Assembly: GCA_032158295.1 (NCBI GenBank)
Contig: CM063262.1
Location: 3,133,394 to 3,197,393, forward strand
Reading direction: 5' to 3'
Length of the DNA: 64,000 nucleotides
Origin: Pycnopodia helianthoides
Taxonomy: Eukaryota; Echinodermata; Asteroidea; Forcipulatida; Asteriidae
Shown piece after piece: positions 32,746 through 44,211 of the stretch (its first letter is position 1; each line of letters opens with the position of its first letter). A program made the translations under genes and the position numbers. The notes beneath the pieces are model-generated. The model made no database searches, had not been told where the DNA came from, and was given only the letters and a program-made list of their open reading frames with translations.

Positions 32746-33557
32746 GATGAATCCAAATTATAAAACGTTTTTTTTTTTTTAATGAGGCAAACAAAGCAGG
32801 CAAATAGGAAATACGGACATGTAAACAACACACTTAGACAAAACAAAATCGTTAAAAATGCAAAACAGACAATTTTAGCCTATATTATTTGGGCAAAAGC
32901 TTTTCAGGATACGCGGCGTTGCAAACAAACAGGAAAAATAGAAGGGGCAAAAAGGAAAGAAAAAGTCAGTTATACTTGTGATGATGCGTCGTCGCGGCGA
33001 GTCTCGTGTTTCAAAAGTGTCCATTCATCACGTGGCGTTAGCGCAAGACTCCGTCAGTTTGAAGCTATGATCAGATTAAGTTTTTAAGTCAACTTGGAAT
33101 ATGGGGCATTCTCTGTTGCGCCACAACTACGCTAATCTTTGTCGTGTTGACAGTACAGTAACAAGCCTGCGTCATTCAAGAAAGAGAAAAACAAACTTCC
33201 CGCGTGTTTTTATTTTAAATTGTCAATCCCATCCCCTAGTTGTTTTAATAAACGAGGTATGCAAACAACCTGAGAATTTGATCAAATTCATTGGTCCCGA
33301 GTTAGTGACACAGGTTGACGTTTTTATCAAGTATTTGTTTATATATTTTTGTATACTACCGGTATAGCAACATGAACATTTAGACAACTGTTTTTGTCTA
33401 ACTGAATAAAAATAGAAGTCAGCAACGGAATCTTTATTTTATTACATAACTATAATATGTACGTTTATTTGTCCGTTAATTTGTTTAATAACAATACAGA
33501 GTTCTTATATAGTAATGGATGGTTTAGCATACAGAAAAATCACATTATAGCAGTAAA

Positions 33558-34262
33558 ATTTAAAAGAGAAGTGAAACAACATCTCTCCTCTAAATCTAGG
33601 TTTTACAGTTTTGTACATTTTTGATTGCCATTGCTCGCTTTTTCTTGTGCAATTTTTTAAAATATATATATTAGGTTTGCGGTAACAACATGTGTAAAAA
33701 TATCTACTTGCTGTGTAAATTTGTTCTTTAGAGAACTTGTCTTGCTATTTATTCTACTACCGCGGAGTAGATTTTCGGAATTCGGGAGACTTCTCAGTTC
33801 TGAAAAGAACTGTCCTGGGCCCAATTTCATAGAGCTGCTTAAGCACAAAAAGTAGCTAAGCGCGACAAAATTATGCTTACCAGAATAAGGTTACCAACCA
33901 AACTACCATGTCACATGTACAATTTGTGACTGGTATCCTGCTCATTTCTGCTGAGCAGACATTTGTTAAGCAATATTTTCTGCTTAAGCAGCTCTATGAA
34001 ATTGGGCCCTGCTTATTATCTACTACCTGGGCGGGAGGTAGGAAATCGGCCTGGACTACTACTAAGCTTTGTGGATCGGGGGGACTTCTCGTAATTAACT
34101 GCACTGCCGCGGAGTGAGTTCTTTTTGGTCTCAACTTTTCGAATAGCTTGCTCTAGTCATCGTCAGTCATTGTTTTGTATTTATTTGTTTGTATTGGTTT
34201 TTTGGACCCCGATGGAAATAAGCCGTTTTTAATGAGCTTTGGTAATTTCTCTAAAAATTAAT
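33558..34262 (+). mobile_element. LINE 3' end, interrupted by later insertions
   Basis: AAAGAGAAGTGAAACAACATC and TTTTACAGTTTTGTACATTTT (33558-33655) and TTTTTTGGACCCCGATGGAA, ATAAGCCGTTTTT (34195-34230) are the two parts of a 3' end seen whole at 34735-34990. The material between includes the GGGCCC element at 33817-34009. Confidence 0.65.
33817..34009. mobile_element. Full-length GGGCCCAATTTCATAGAGC inverted-repeat element
   Basis: Exact mirrored ends GGGCCCAATTTCATAGAGCT and AGCTCTATGAAATTGGGCCC, and near-complete pairing inward (GCTTAAGCA with TGCTTAAGC). At 193 bp it is non-autonomous. It equals the copy at 39694-39886 in length, in opposite orientation. Confidence 0.93.
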
Positions 34263-34734
34263 AACCATAACAACTTACTTGCAACTGCAGCTGTTGAGAA
34301 TACTTTGAGAAACAACTCCTGTCTAAAGAAAATGGTTTTAGAGAAAGGGGTTCAAAACAAAAATTCAATCTGAGAAACGTTTCATGCAAGAAACGTTTCT
34401 CAGATCGCGTGTTCCAATTACGGATTATTCGTCCTGCGTGGACATAACCGCTACAGATTGTCAGCGATATCTCAAAAACGCCACCACCTTTTGAAATGAA
34501 AATTTCACAGGTAAGTTTTTCTGTATAATATCTACATTTATACAGGATTAAAACAATCGAACGGTTCAAAAAACCGAAGGTATACTTTGTCACTAAAGAC
34601 ACATTAATAGGGATGCTCCTATAAGCATAGTTCCCGCAAATCATTTGGATTTGAATTCCATAATACATTTTTTTTAAAATACTGGGATTCATGAATGGAG
34701 CCTATAATAACATCAAATGTTCTAATAATTATTA

Positions 34735-34990
34735 TCAATTTAAAAGAGCAGTGAAACAACATCTCTCCTGTCAATCAAATCTTTTACAGTTTTGTACATT
34801 TTTGATTGTCATTTTTCACTTTTTCCTGTGCAATTGTTTTGTTTTGTATTGAGTTGTTTGTAATGTGTTTTTTGGACCCCGAGGGAAATAAGCCGTTTTA
34901 ATCAGCTTTTGGGGCTATCTTTGGCTTTTAATCAGTATCAATGTTAAGTATTTTCTCTGTGTGCTTGATTTTAATGCCGAATAAAAAATA
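34735..34990 (+). mobile_element. LINE 3' end with ATA-rich tail
   Basis: The frame reads FKRAVKQHLSC, the usual C-terminus of non-LTR ORF2. A 3' UTR follows, with TGGACCCCGAGGGAAATAAG and CCGTTTTAATCAGC, and it ends in AATAATAATAAT. Confidence 0.75.
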
Positions 34991-35531
34991 ATAATAATAT
35001 TAGTAATAGTAATTATCTTTGAAAAGACACAGGGAACAATATAAGAGCATAATTGGGGGGGGGGTGCCTAATTACGCTAATTGGATGTTGGGATGACCTT
35101 TCGCACAGAAAAACGTATGCCTTATTGTTATTTCGTGCCCGGAATGGATTTTCTTCTTTCTAGGCAACTCTGTAAAAGTGGTCTCTTAGTATTTGCTCAT
35201 GGTTTTGGAATGTAAAGGGAATTTAAAACCCCCATTATGAGCGGCTGAAGTATGGAAGGATAATAGAACTTTACAAAAAAATGGAGTCTGTATTGTGAAG
35301 AATATTTGGCGTTCATTTCCAGTTCTGTGAAAAACAACCATTTCGTAATGAGATCGTGACTGGCCGTAATAACGATACCATGCTAGACATTTTGCGTATG
35401 AAACCGAAGCACGATCGGGTACTGTTACATAAAAAAAAATGCGCATGTCATTCCTTTTAGGCAGAGAATACAAAAGTTCATGAGATCTCAAGAGAACTGG
35501 GCCACTCTGATGCTAGAGAATTAGCTAGCAA

Positions 35532-35618
35532 TGGGTTCCTTGTTGTGGTCGAGCGGTCAAGCACGCCGGACACAACAAGCACTGGTGTTCTGTTCGAGTC
35601 CCGCGGTCTTGATGCTTT
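35532..35618 (+). mobile_element. tRNA-like SINE head fragment
   Basis: GTTGTGGTCGAGCGGTCAAG (A box) and GTTCGAGTCCCGCGG (B box) are those of a leucine/serine-type tRNA, as in the SINE at 8451. It has no intact clover-leaf and is not a working tRNA gene. Confidence 0.55.
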
Positions 35619-35623
35619 CCGAT

Positions 35624-35796
35624 AGACCTTATGCGTATGACGTCAATTGGGCAGGGCGCCCTCGGCTAGAGGTCAAAAGAAGGTTGCTCATTGGTCCATC
35701 CTGTGCGCCGCGCGTACATAGATGTGCGTTTTCCATTGTTGCATCATCGTCATACCTCTAAGATGGCGGCGGGTTGCTGTCAATGCGTAAAGGTCC
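35624..35796. mobile_element. Inverted-repeat element, AGACCTTATGCA family
   Basis: TAGACCTTATGCGTATGACG at the left and CTGTCAATGCGTAAAGGTC at the right. The inside has GGGCGCCCTCGGCTAGAGGTC. It directly follows a tRNA-like SINE head. Confidence 0.8.
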
Positions 35797-36194
35797 CTAA
35801 AACTTGCAAAGAGATTAAATTCAGCTATACATGCTTCAAGGACAAATTAATAATAATGAATGTCGGACAAGGACACCCATTGACAGCTTTTGACGAAAGC
35901 TAACAAGATAACGTTTGAAAGCCGCGAACTGGGGCTCGACCCAGTTAATATTCTTGTGACTTTTCGTCATGTGTTTTTGTTGGCCTTTAGCTGAAGTTGC
36001 TCATTACGGGAATTCATTTATTGAAGTAGAATTATTACCAACCTTGGCACAAATTATGTTAAGTCTACGTTTTATATTTGAATTTTTATCTGAACACCTA
36101 ACCTGACTTTATAAATTTGTTTGCTGTGCAAAATATGAGCACTATACAAGGTAATGATAAAAATTATAACCAACGTACATGGTTTCTGTCTCTA

Positions 36195-36420
36195 CCTCTC
36201 AATTAATAATTATGTGGACCCCGGTTCAAATCCCACCTCGGGACTGGAGCCTTGCAATGTGGATTTGGTTGTTAGTGACCTACCTGATTGCGTGGGTTTT
36301 CCCCATTTTGGGTTTTCCTCCCACATCATCCTTCCTAATCACCATCCTTCTATTGGCGCTTGCGTCGTTGGACGTGTTTTTGAAGAAGAAAAAAAATAAT
36401 AATAAAATAAAGGTAATCAA
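36195..36420 (+). mobile_element. tRNA-related SINE
   Basis: A B box CGGTTCAAATCCCACC is followed by a body with CTTGCAATGTGGATTTGG, GTGGGTTTTCCCC and TTGGCGCTTGCG, then an A-rich AATAATAATAAAATAAA tail. Confidence 0.55.
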
Positions 36421-36633
36421 AATAATAAATATAATGAAATAAATAAACAAATAACTAACTAAATAAATAATCGTGTACACATTTCGCCCAGGTAAAAGGT
36501 TGGCGATATCCAATACGAGGGAAAAAGCAAAGCCAATCTTCTTCCCGACATTAAACGCACGAGTAATTATCTTTCTATAATCGTCAGGCTGCAGGGTTCG
36601 TTGCCCGCGATGATAGATCAAAGCCTCTCATAA

Positions 36634-36860
36634 GAAGGGCTATAAGAAGAAAACATTTAAGACGAAAATAACTCAGGAGAGCTGAAGGTAGGAATTGATA
36701 TTCCTCTTAAAACAGTCATAGGTTGTAGGATGGAGGGAAACATGCACCAGGCAAGCAGTTTCAAAGAGATACAGTACGCAGCATAAAGCTGTTTAGTTAA
36801 ATGGCTCTGTGTTCTACATCTCAGCAAAGTAAGAAAAATGGGTGAGAACAAGCCAGCTTC
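36634..36860 (-). mobile_element. LINE 3' fragment related to the one at 21120
   Basis: AAGAAGAAAACATTTAAGA, ATAACTCA, TATTCCTCTTAAAACAGTC and ACATGCACCAGGCAAG are shared in order with 21110-21230. The minus frame continues as a decayed ORF2 end. Confidence 0.7.
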
Positions 36861-37365
36861 ACCCAGCCTCTTCGAAACTGAGGACTGTAAAATTTGGGTG
36901 TTTTGAAAGAGCGAGGACGTCCTCGCTTTGCTTTCATGTGCAAAACCAAGGAATGTCAAAACAATGGGAGAACAATGAGAAGTCCTTGAATTACCATGTT
37001 GACAAATATTCATGAATGCACAAAAACAGTAACATATACAAAGAAACGCATTTGCATTCGCTTTCGCGTGGCCAGGAAACCAAACGCACTCTCTCACCAA
37101 CGTAAACACTAAACACGGTTATAAGATTGTGACGTAGGTATTTAGATTGACCTTAGGTGTTACGTCACAAAGCAGTTTACCCAATACGCTGGACCACCCA
37201 TGCGCGCGCGTATAGAGGTTTACGCGTCGCGAAATCAGGACAGTATCAAGGCTGTTTGTTTTGGTGACAGCATTTAAAACAGTTCCAACCAAAAAGTACG
37301 AGTGAAGCTTCACTCTAAGGGTGCACGGAATGAGCAGGGTCGGAAAAACAGCCCCGTGAAACAAG

Positions 37366-40300
37366 ATGGCAGCCGCAACAGCGACGGCACACTCAATTGC
37401 ACTCAATACAAGAAGAAGGTTTGTGCAATGCAATTTGTCACACTAAGTTTCTTGCAGTTTTCACTGTATAGGCCTATAAACAAAATAAATTAATACGTAC
37501 AAATAAAAGGCTAAAATCATTTTAAGTACATTGTTTGAAGATTATCTATACCATCCAAACACTGTTTCTTACTACGATCCATAATGAAACTAATGTGCGA
37601 AGTTTGTCTTAACAAAACCTTAAAACTAAGATAAGAGATACCGGTAGGGCCAATACAAATATTGTCAAAAATCTTAAGATGTTACGATTTTAGTTTGTTT
37701 CCATTAAACAGCAAAACGTAGGATGAAATCACTGTCTAGTCAGTGATTTCTGCATGCAGTGGGAAAACAACAAACATAAACATTTTCCTGTATAATATGT
37801 TCGTTAACACGTGTGATCACCTATTTTGATGAAATTCCACAAGCTGATGGATGATGGGTTTGTTGAAAGAGAAAAATGATTTTGGTCTACATAGATAATT
37901 TATTTTCTCTTCATTTCTTCATTTGCTGCTCCTATTATGTCTTCATATCCATGTAATATTTCGTGTGGTTTATGTCGAGAAAAGCAATATGAATTCAATG
38001 TTAACTTGAAATGAATTGCACTCTTCTCAAAACCAAAGTGATGTTATCTTGAGACCTTTCAACGCTACGTGGCAGCAGAAAATACCAAGTACATTTTCAT
38101 TATTTTATGGTTTGTTCATGGTGAGCCCATGAAATATGTTAATTAGATTCACGCATGCGGACACAGACACTTAGGGAGGTTTAGCTGCACGTCACGCGAG
38201 CAAAAACGTGAACGTGAACGTCAGAAAATTTTGTTGTGAAAATCTCACGTTTTAAGCATACGTGAAGTTACCATTTCTCACGTCAGGTACGTACGTGCAG
38301 ACGTCATACGTGAGCATGAAATAAGCCCAAAGTGGTGACGTCACCTAGAAACGACACAATTTTCTGACGTTCACGTTCACGTTTTTGCTCGACGCGTAAC
38401 GTGCAGCTAAACCTCACTTTTATTTGTTGGCAAACGCCATAGAGTTGTGCACTAGACAGACGCGCGAACGCATGTGCGTCACGTCACCATTAGTCATATA
38501 CAAAAAGGCCAACCAGTAGGGAAAGTGCCATGCGTGACGTTCAATTTACATATTTCATGGGAAGGGTCTATTACAATGGACTTAAGTCTGCTGCCAACTA
38601 GCGTCCAAGAAAGTCTCCATTAATAGTCGCTGTTTATGGCAGAGTTCTAGGTGACGTGAATCCCGACTGGCACCCAAATGTCAGTAACTACTCGACGGAC
38701 TTCACCGAAAAACCACCCGTGGGTCAGACGGGACGATCGGCTATTCCGATCCGCGATAATCGCAAGAATAACCCGCATCCATCTCACCTGGCTCACCTGC
38801 GAAGACTCTCAAATGAGGTCAGTGTTTCATGCAGCGTTCAGACTACAGTAAATAACACGCACATTGTGTGGGACTTTTTTTCTCATAGCCGTTCGTAAGT
38901 TTACTGCATTTTTTACTCTCTAAATGCGAAAGAGTGAAAAAGCACTCTTTGAAGAGCCATATGAGGGGCAACTCTTTTTCGAGTAGTCTTCCACTCTTTT
39001 AGAATGAGATTTGCATCTTTTTAAGTGATTTTTCACTCTGTCCTGAAGTGAAACCCCTCTCATTCTAAGGCCTAAAAAGAAAATAGCATTAAGCTGTTGC
39101 AATGTTGTTCGAAACAGTGTCCATCAAATGAAAAAGTTATCTCATTTTCCGTAAACAATTTTGTAACGTCCGATAAGAGCCGTTTAAGGGACAACTCGAA
39201 ATGTAAAGAGTGGTGTTTTTCACTCTTTTACATTTAGACTGAGTATATTATACTATTGCACCATGAACGTTCTGGGTCCAAATTCATGGCACCAGCTGCT
39301 TACCGCGGAAGTCAGCACTTGGGCCGTACCACAAGCGCATAACTCCGCGGTAAAAACAGCCGTGAAATTGGGCCCTTCTAGAAAATGTGTTCGGACATCA
39401 TAACAAACGATGTTTTACGGGAGACACGATATTGATTTGAGTGAAAACAAAAAGTAGAACAAATATACTATTCCCTTCCACAACAACCAAAGGTGTGAAA
39501 TGTTCAAATCTTATTACAACCTGTGGATGATTTTGATGAATTTTCTTAGTATCCCCTCTCAAAACATAAAGACAAACACCCCAAAAAACACTTTTACAAA
39601 CAAAAAACCCCAAACAACCCACACATTCTTTTGCACACACCGTTGTGGGGACTTCCTATGGTTGTTCTATTATTCTCTTTTCTAAAGAACCCAGGGTCCA
39701 ATTTCATAGAGCTGCTTAAGCAGAAAAAATTGCTTAACAATTTTCTGCTAAGCAGAAATGAGCAGGATACCAGTCACAAATTGTACATGTGGCATGGCAG
39801 TTTGGCTGGTAACCTTATTCTAGTAAGCATAATTTTGTTGTGCTTAGCTACTTTTTGTGCTTAAGCAGCTCTATGAAATTGGGCCCAGTTCAACAAAGAA
39901 AAACGTTGTGTGTGCCTACCCAAAACCCCGTCAAACGAGTTATTCACTTAATGTTAATGATTGTTTTCAACAAGCAGCCGGTATGCACGGTAAAGACAGT
40001 TATATCTCAAACTGACGGTGAGGGCGCAGCACATTTCATGGAGTCCTCGATGCGGACGCATTACCCAACAAGGGTTACCCCGGAAGGATCGAGGCCAACT
40101 AGGTTCGGATGTAACCCGTCCAAGAAGATCGCAGCTGTTGGAATTGGTAAGTCATGCTCGTTACCCGAAGTGTTTTTTTATTTTGGTCTTCACCTCATTG
40201 GAACTGGGTTCAAATCCCGCCTCATACCAAGATTTTAAAACCGGGCCGAGTGCTTAATATTTGATTAATGTAAGCACCATCCCGTAAATTATATAACATC

Positions 40301-43091
40301 CACTTCTAAAACTATACGCGAATCCGATCTTCGTAGCTTTTTAAGGCCATATCAGAATTGGCGGCTACGACTGTTGCTATTGGGTGTTGCTTAGGACGTC
40401 CCGTACTTCAACGCATGATGACGCGGCGATCCAGCCGTAGCCGGTAGCCGTAGCCGTCAATTCGGATACGGTGTAACCTTCCTCAGCACACCTTCCTCAG
40501 CACACAGAATGGGTCCGCCATATACCACGCCAGTTCTTTTAGTCAAGGCGCGCACCTCGGATCCAGCTCAGTCGCATACATTATTTTTGAAAGCGGAATA
40601 GGCCTACCACATACGTCTTGACTGAAAGACTAACACAATTCGAGGACTCATTGATAACAAAACTCATGTTATCCCAAAACTCACAACTTTCTTCTGTTTA
40701 ATTTACACACATACACAAAATCCAAGAGTACACCAAAAACAAAATTAAAATGCATAAAAAACAATAGCTAGATCGAGCCAGTTAGAGTTCAACCCTCTAC
40801 CCCTTTGGTGTACTTGATACTAATATGGGATTCGGAACGATCCCATCAATGATCAATGAAACAATAAACCGTGTTTATTTTTCTTCTTCTGAAGTGCCAA
40901 GTACCCCTGAGCCCGAGGTTGAACCAGAGCGCCTTCTACCCGCAAGTCAACAGGTTGGTGACCCTTATACCCTGGCCAAATTTCAAATAAAACTGTTTTT
41001 AAACTGATATCTACTCATTGAACTTAACATGCATCATCATGACACAATGGACGCGCACTATAACTTTCGAAACCACGGTTTTAGGCCTCGGCTCCGGCTA
41101 TAGGCTCCGTCCGCCTGTTTGAAGTCCCGTGCCGAAAACGCACGTTTTCAAAATTACTGACGGGAGCTCAAAAGCCTGATCATACGCCAAAGCAGTCGTT
41201 TCGAAAAGGGCCGTGTAAATACCCTCGGATAATGACTGGAGGAAAGTCCACTCTACCTTCTTTGCGGATAAAGACTGGGGAAAGTCCACTTTCTTTGCGG
41301 ATAAAGACTGGGGAAAGTCCACTTTCTTTGCGGATAAAGACTGGGGAAAGTCCACCTTCTTTGCGGATAAAGACTGGGGAAAGTCCACCTTCTTTGCGGA
41401 TAAAGACTGGGAAAGTCCACCTTCTTTGCGGATAAAGACTGGGGAAGTCCACCTTCTTTGCGGATAAAGACTGGGGAAAGTCCACCTTCTTTGCGGATAA
41501 AGACTGGGGAAAGTCCACCTTCTTTGCGGATAAAGACTAGGGAAAGTTTGATATACCTTATTTTATCTTTACGAGAAGGAGTTCACGTCATTGACGTCAT
41601 GTGCATAAATAAGTCCAAACTCCCGCATCATCTTGTACCAAACAGTTTCGTTTTTTTTTACCGTAAATTAAACTACATAATTTATTATTGTGTGCATCCA
41701 AGAAATGACCAAAACACTGTATACTCGGTGCTTACCGAGTCCTTCGGGACAGACATACCACTCGTCGGGTGGGATTCGATCCCACGACCCCCACCATTCT
41801 AGAGCAGATGTCTTCCCTCTGAAAGTCACGTCTATTATTGGATTGTTTTCTATTTGTACAGCATACGACTCTGATGACCACGTCCAGCCCATTCTCATAT
41901 GTGCCTCGCAGACGAAAGATCGTTCCCATTATAATTGGTACGTAAACAATGTGAACCCCCCCCCCCATAAACCTACCACCATCATCCATTATCCATGACA
42001 AATTAGAACCACCCCCCCCCCCCCAACGGTCCGGTGTCTGACGTGTTGTGCCCATTTTCAGTTCAAGTTTTTAAACTCAAACGGGCCGAGTTTTATGAAA
42101 CGGTTTTCAGCAAATTTACAAGAGCCATCTCAAGTCAAGTCATGTGCTGGGGAGAGGGGGTGGGGGAGTTGGTACACTTGTTATTTTAAAGTAACATTTG
42201 TTTGAATTACGTTTGAATTATGCTACTTACAATTTGTTTGAACTGCGCTACTTAGAAGCCGAATCAAACTGGGCCCCACCTTGGGTCTTTCCTTATTCCT
42301 GTGGATCATCGAATGCACAGGGGAACTGAGTACCCATTTCTCATCAACCAACCCCACGGCATTGTCCGCTAAACCCCAAGACCCCCACTCCAGTCCTAGA
42401 GCCCCCTAGATACGCCTGAAACTGATTTACTGAGCATTGTCGAGCAGACTTGGTCAAGTCTAACTAACGTATCTATTTGAAATCAGACGAAGGTTTCACA
42501 CTGAGTGATCCGCAGCCTGGGGATTCCATCCAAGTGGGTAAGACGTCATCACCGCGTCGACCAAGGCGACGTCTCGTGGCTAGTGCCCCCAAGACTACAT
42601 TACAGGTACATCTATATACAAATACCTGGGCAAGCATTACACACCAGGGCCCAATTTCATAGAGCTGCTTAAGCACATAAAGTAATCTCTGACCATGCTT
42701 TGGCGATTCGAATGCACGCACTGGATTAAAGGATTGGTGGATTCTTCTTTTTGTTGCATGATCAAAGCAAATACACTGTACATTTGCAGTTCTTTTCCTG
42801 CTGTGAATAAGATAACTTGTGTCTGTTTATCACTTCCACTTTCCATTTTGTGTATGCGTTTCGATCAATTTTGAATAACGAGAGCGTAGTATAAACCATT
42901 CTGCATGATTCTTAGTCTTGTTTCAAGCCACTTTTTAATCTTTTATTCTGTCTCCGTAGGTTGACCGTTTTGATGGAGGCGCGCCACCGGACACAATGCG
43001 AACCATCACCGGCCGAAAGAAGAAACACATCCCCAATCTTCAGATCCTCGGAGATGCCAAACTCCCAGCGTGGTTAAACAACTCTTTCTAG
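37366..43091 (+). CDS. Unrecognised 236-residue basic, proline-rich protein, 6 coding exons
   Basis: Coding exons: 37366-37418, 38643-38817, 39978-40146, 40895-40957, 42487-42605, 42960-43091. All introns are GT-AG, phases agree, and the total is 711 bp. The start ATGGCAGCC has an in-frame TGA 12 bp upstream. The clearest block is exon 2 (VNPDWHPNVSNYSTDF, then PPVGQTGR and many Asn, His and Arg). Exon 3 holds HFMESSMRTHYPTRVTPEG. There is an acidic Pro/Glu stretch (TPEPEVEPE, about 136-144), a basic RRPRRR run that could be a nuclear signal, and a lysine-rich GRKKKHIP near the C-terminus. I see no signal peptide, membrane segment or known catalytic motif. I could not assign a family. The repeated aromatic, Pro and Asn style recalls small axonemal proteins, but that is weak. 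The least certain junctions are the exon 3 acceptor and the exon 4 donor (TTG followed by GTGACC), which were chosen to keep frame. Confidence 0.72.
38049..38627. mobile_element. Nested inverted-repeat elements before exon 2 of the unrecognised gene
   Basis: The outer element runs from GAGACCTTTCAACGCTACGT and GGCAGCAG to CTGCTGCCAACTAGCGTCC and AAGAAAGTCTCC. Inside it are a foldback element (38176-38415) and a relative of the 6352 element (about 38433-38580). The outer end is about 16 bp from the exon 2 acceptor at 38642. Confidence 0.7.
38176..38415. mobile_element. Foldback element with about 55-bp termini
   Basis: GAGGTTTAGCTGCACGTCAC at the left is mirrored by CGTAACGTGCAGCTAAACCTC at the right. 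Inward AACGTGAACGTGAACGTCAG pairs with CTGACGTTCACGTTCACGTT. Each arm carries several ACGTGAACGT motifs. Confidence 0.92.
38905..39245. repeat. Degenerate ACTCTTTT-rich repeat block
   Basis: CACTCTTTT and AAAGAGTG recur about eight times in both orientations, ending TTTTTCACTCTTTTACATTTAG. It may be a decayed inverted-repeat element. It lies in the intron after exon 2 of the unrecognised gene. Confidence 0.55.
39272..39375. mobile_element. Short relative of the GGGCCC inverted-repeat family
   Basis: GGGTCCAAATTCATGGCACC and AGCTGCTTACCGCGG at the left mirror CCGCGGTAAAAACAGCCGTG and AAATTGGGCCC at the right. About 104 bp. Confidence 0.75.
39694..39886. mobile_element. Full-length GGGCCCAATTTCATAGAGC inverted-repeat element
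   Basis: GGGTCCAATTTCATAGAGCT to AGCTCTATGAAATTGGGCCC, 193 bp, opposite in orientation to 33817-34009 and nearly identical. It ends 92 bp before exon 3 of the unrecognised gene. Confidence 0.92.
40346..40475. mobile_element. Inverted-repeat element, CTACGGCT family
   Basis: GGCCATATCAGAATTGGC, GGCTACGACTGTTGCTA, CTTCAACGCATGATGACGC and CGTAGCCGTCAATTCGGATAC are shared in order with 51767-51905. Confidence 0.85.
41232..41545. repeat. Minisatellite, 33-bp unit
   Basis: About nine units of CTTTGCGGATAAAGACTGGG then GAAAGTCCACCTT, differing at a few sites; one unit lacks a base. At 33 bp, frames stay open on both strands, giving repeats such as LRIKTGESPPS. It lies in the intron between exons 4 and 5 of the unrecognised gene, so I read it as non-coding. 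Confidence 0.93.
41740..41840 (-). mobile_element. tRNA-like SINE fragment
   Basis: The minus strand reads GACATCTGCTCTAGAATGG, then GGTCGTGGGATCGAATCCC, similar to the split head at 16277-16318. Confidence 0.5.
42647..42686. mobile_element. GGGCCC-family end fragment
   Basis: GGGCCCAATTTCATAGAGCT and GCTTAAGCAC only. It starts 41 bp past the donor of exon 5 of the unrecognised gene. Confidence 0.75.
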
Positions 43092-43489
43092 TTTTCATCA
43101 CAACTCCTAAATCTTCTTCTTCTTGTAAATAACAAAAGGAAAAGCGGCTATGGAGTAAGCCAGGCACGACTATACGGACAATTTCACAAAACAATCTTAC
43201 GGATTTTCAACAGCAAAATCATTGTGATGGTCAATTTATTTGCTTCTGCGTACTTGGTATTCCTAATAGTCAAGTTGTAACAGAGTGTAATTTATAGTGT
43301 ATACTGCATAAATATTCGTGTACTTTTTCTCAATATACAACCACTAATCCTCCATGTTTTACGCCGTTGCAACATGCCATCTATAATTCCTAATAACTTC
43401 TAATAGTATTAATAGTAATACTTCAGTAATAATAATATTTGATGTTTTGTTGGGTATCCAAGAGGAAAATCATCTTTTCTGCAGAAAAT

Positions 43490-43735
43490 TGCTCTTTCCC
43501 TATGGAATAAGCTCCCTGTTACACTTCGCCAAATAGCATCACTCGACGCCTTCAAGAGGGAACTGAAGTCACACTTGTTTACATAAGTTTAAATAAATTG
43601 CAAATCAAATCGATGTACCTGTATTCCCTCATTTTGTTTACATATACATATATAAATATACTTTTTGTGCACTGCCCCTTGATCGGTTTACTGAAGAAGT
43701 GCCAATAATAAATGTATATTACTATCATTATTACA
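43490..43735 (+). mobile_element. LINE 3' end
   Basis: The frame reads LWNKLPVTLRQIASLDAFKR, then ELKSHLF. This is the typical LWN.LP..LR...SL..FK..LK.HLF end of non-LTR ORF2. A short 3' tail with CAATAATAAATG follows. It lies between the convergent unrecognised gene and OXSM. Confidence 0.85.
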
Positions 43736-43966
43736 TAGCGAGGCTGTTGAAATTTTCAGTAATGATTTATGCAAATTTTAGTCATGAAAAAGATGCTTTG
43801 TACTTATTGGCTTGTGATCATAAAATATAAAAAATAACATTATAAACAAAAATCAATACATTTTCCCAAACGACTACCGATCCGAGTCGCCAAAAAAAAT
43901 CCCAAACAAACCAACACTCAATACTATGATGTCTCGGGCCAATTTGTAAAACAAAAACTGTTAACA

Positions 43967-43972
43967 TTTATT
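43967..43972 (-). terminator. Candidate OXSM polyadenylation signal
   Basis: TTTATT on the plus strand is AATAAA on the coding strand. I see no AATAAA-type signal between the OXSM stop codon and this site. If it is used, the 3' UTR would be about 0.9 kb and would include the long inverted repeat at 44212-44583. Confidence 0.3.
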
Positions 43973-44211
43973 TACAAATAAATATATTTTAGCAGGAATT
44001 TCTTTACATAAAAATCTACACTATTATATTCATGAAAAAAAACCACACCTTTGCATATTTTACAAACATATTACTGGAAATCATTTTTGAGTATGAAGTT
44101 CATACCAGTACCAATCCTCCAGAGAAATATTTCCATCTGAGACATTGTCAAAGTCGACAAAACATCATTAGAACACTGCTTGCTTATTTCAATTACCGCC
44201 ATCACAACAAT

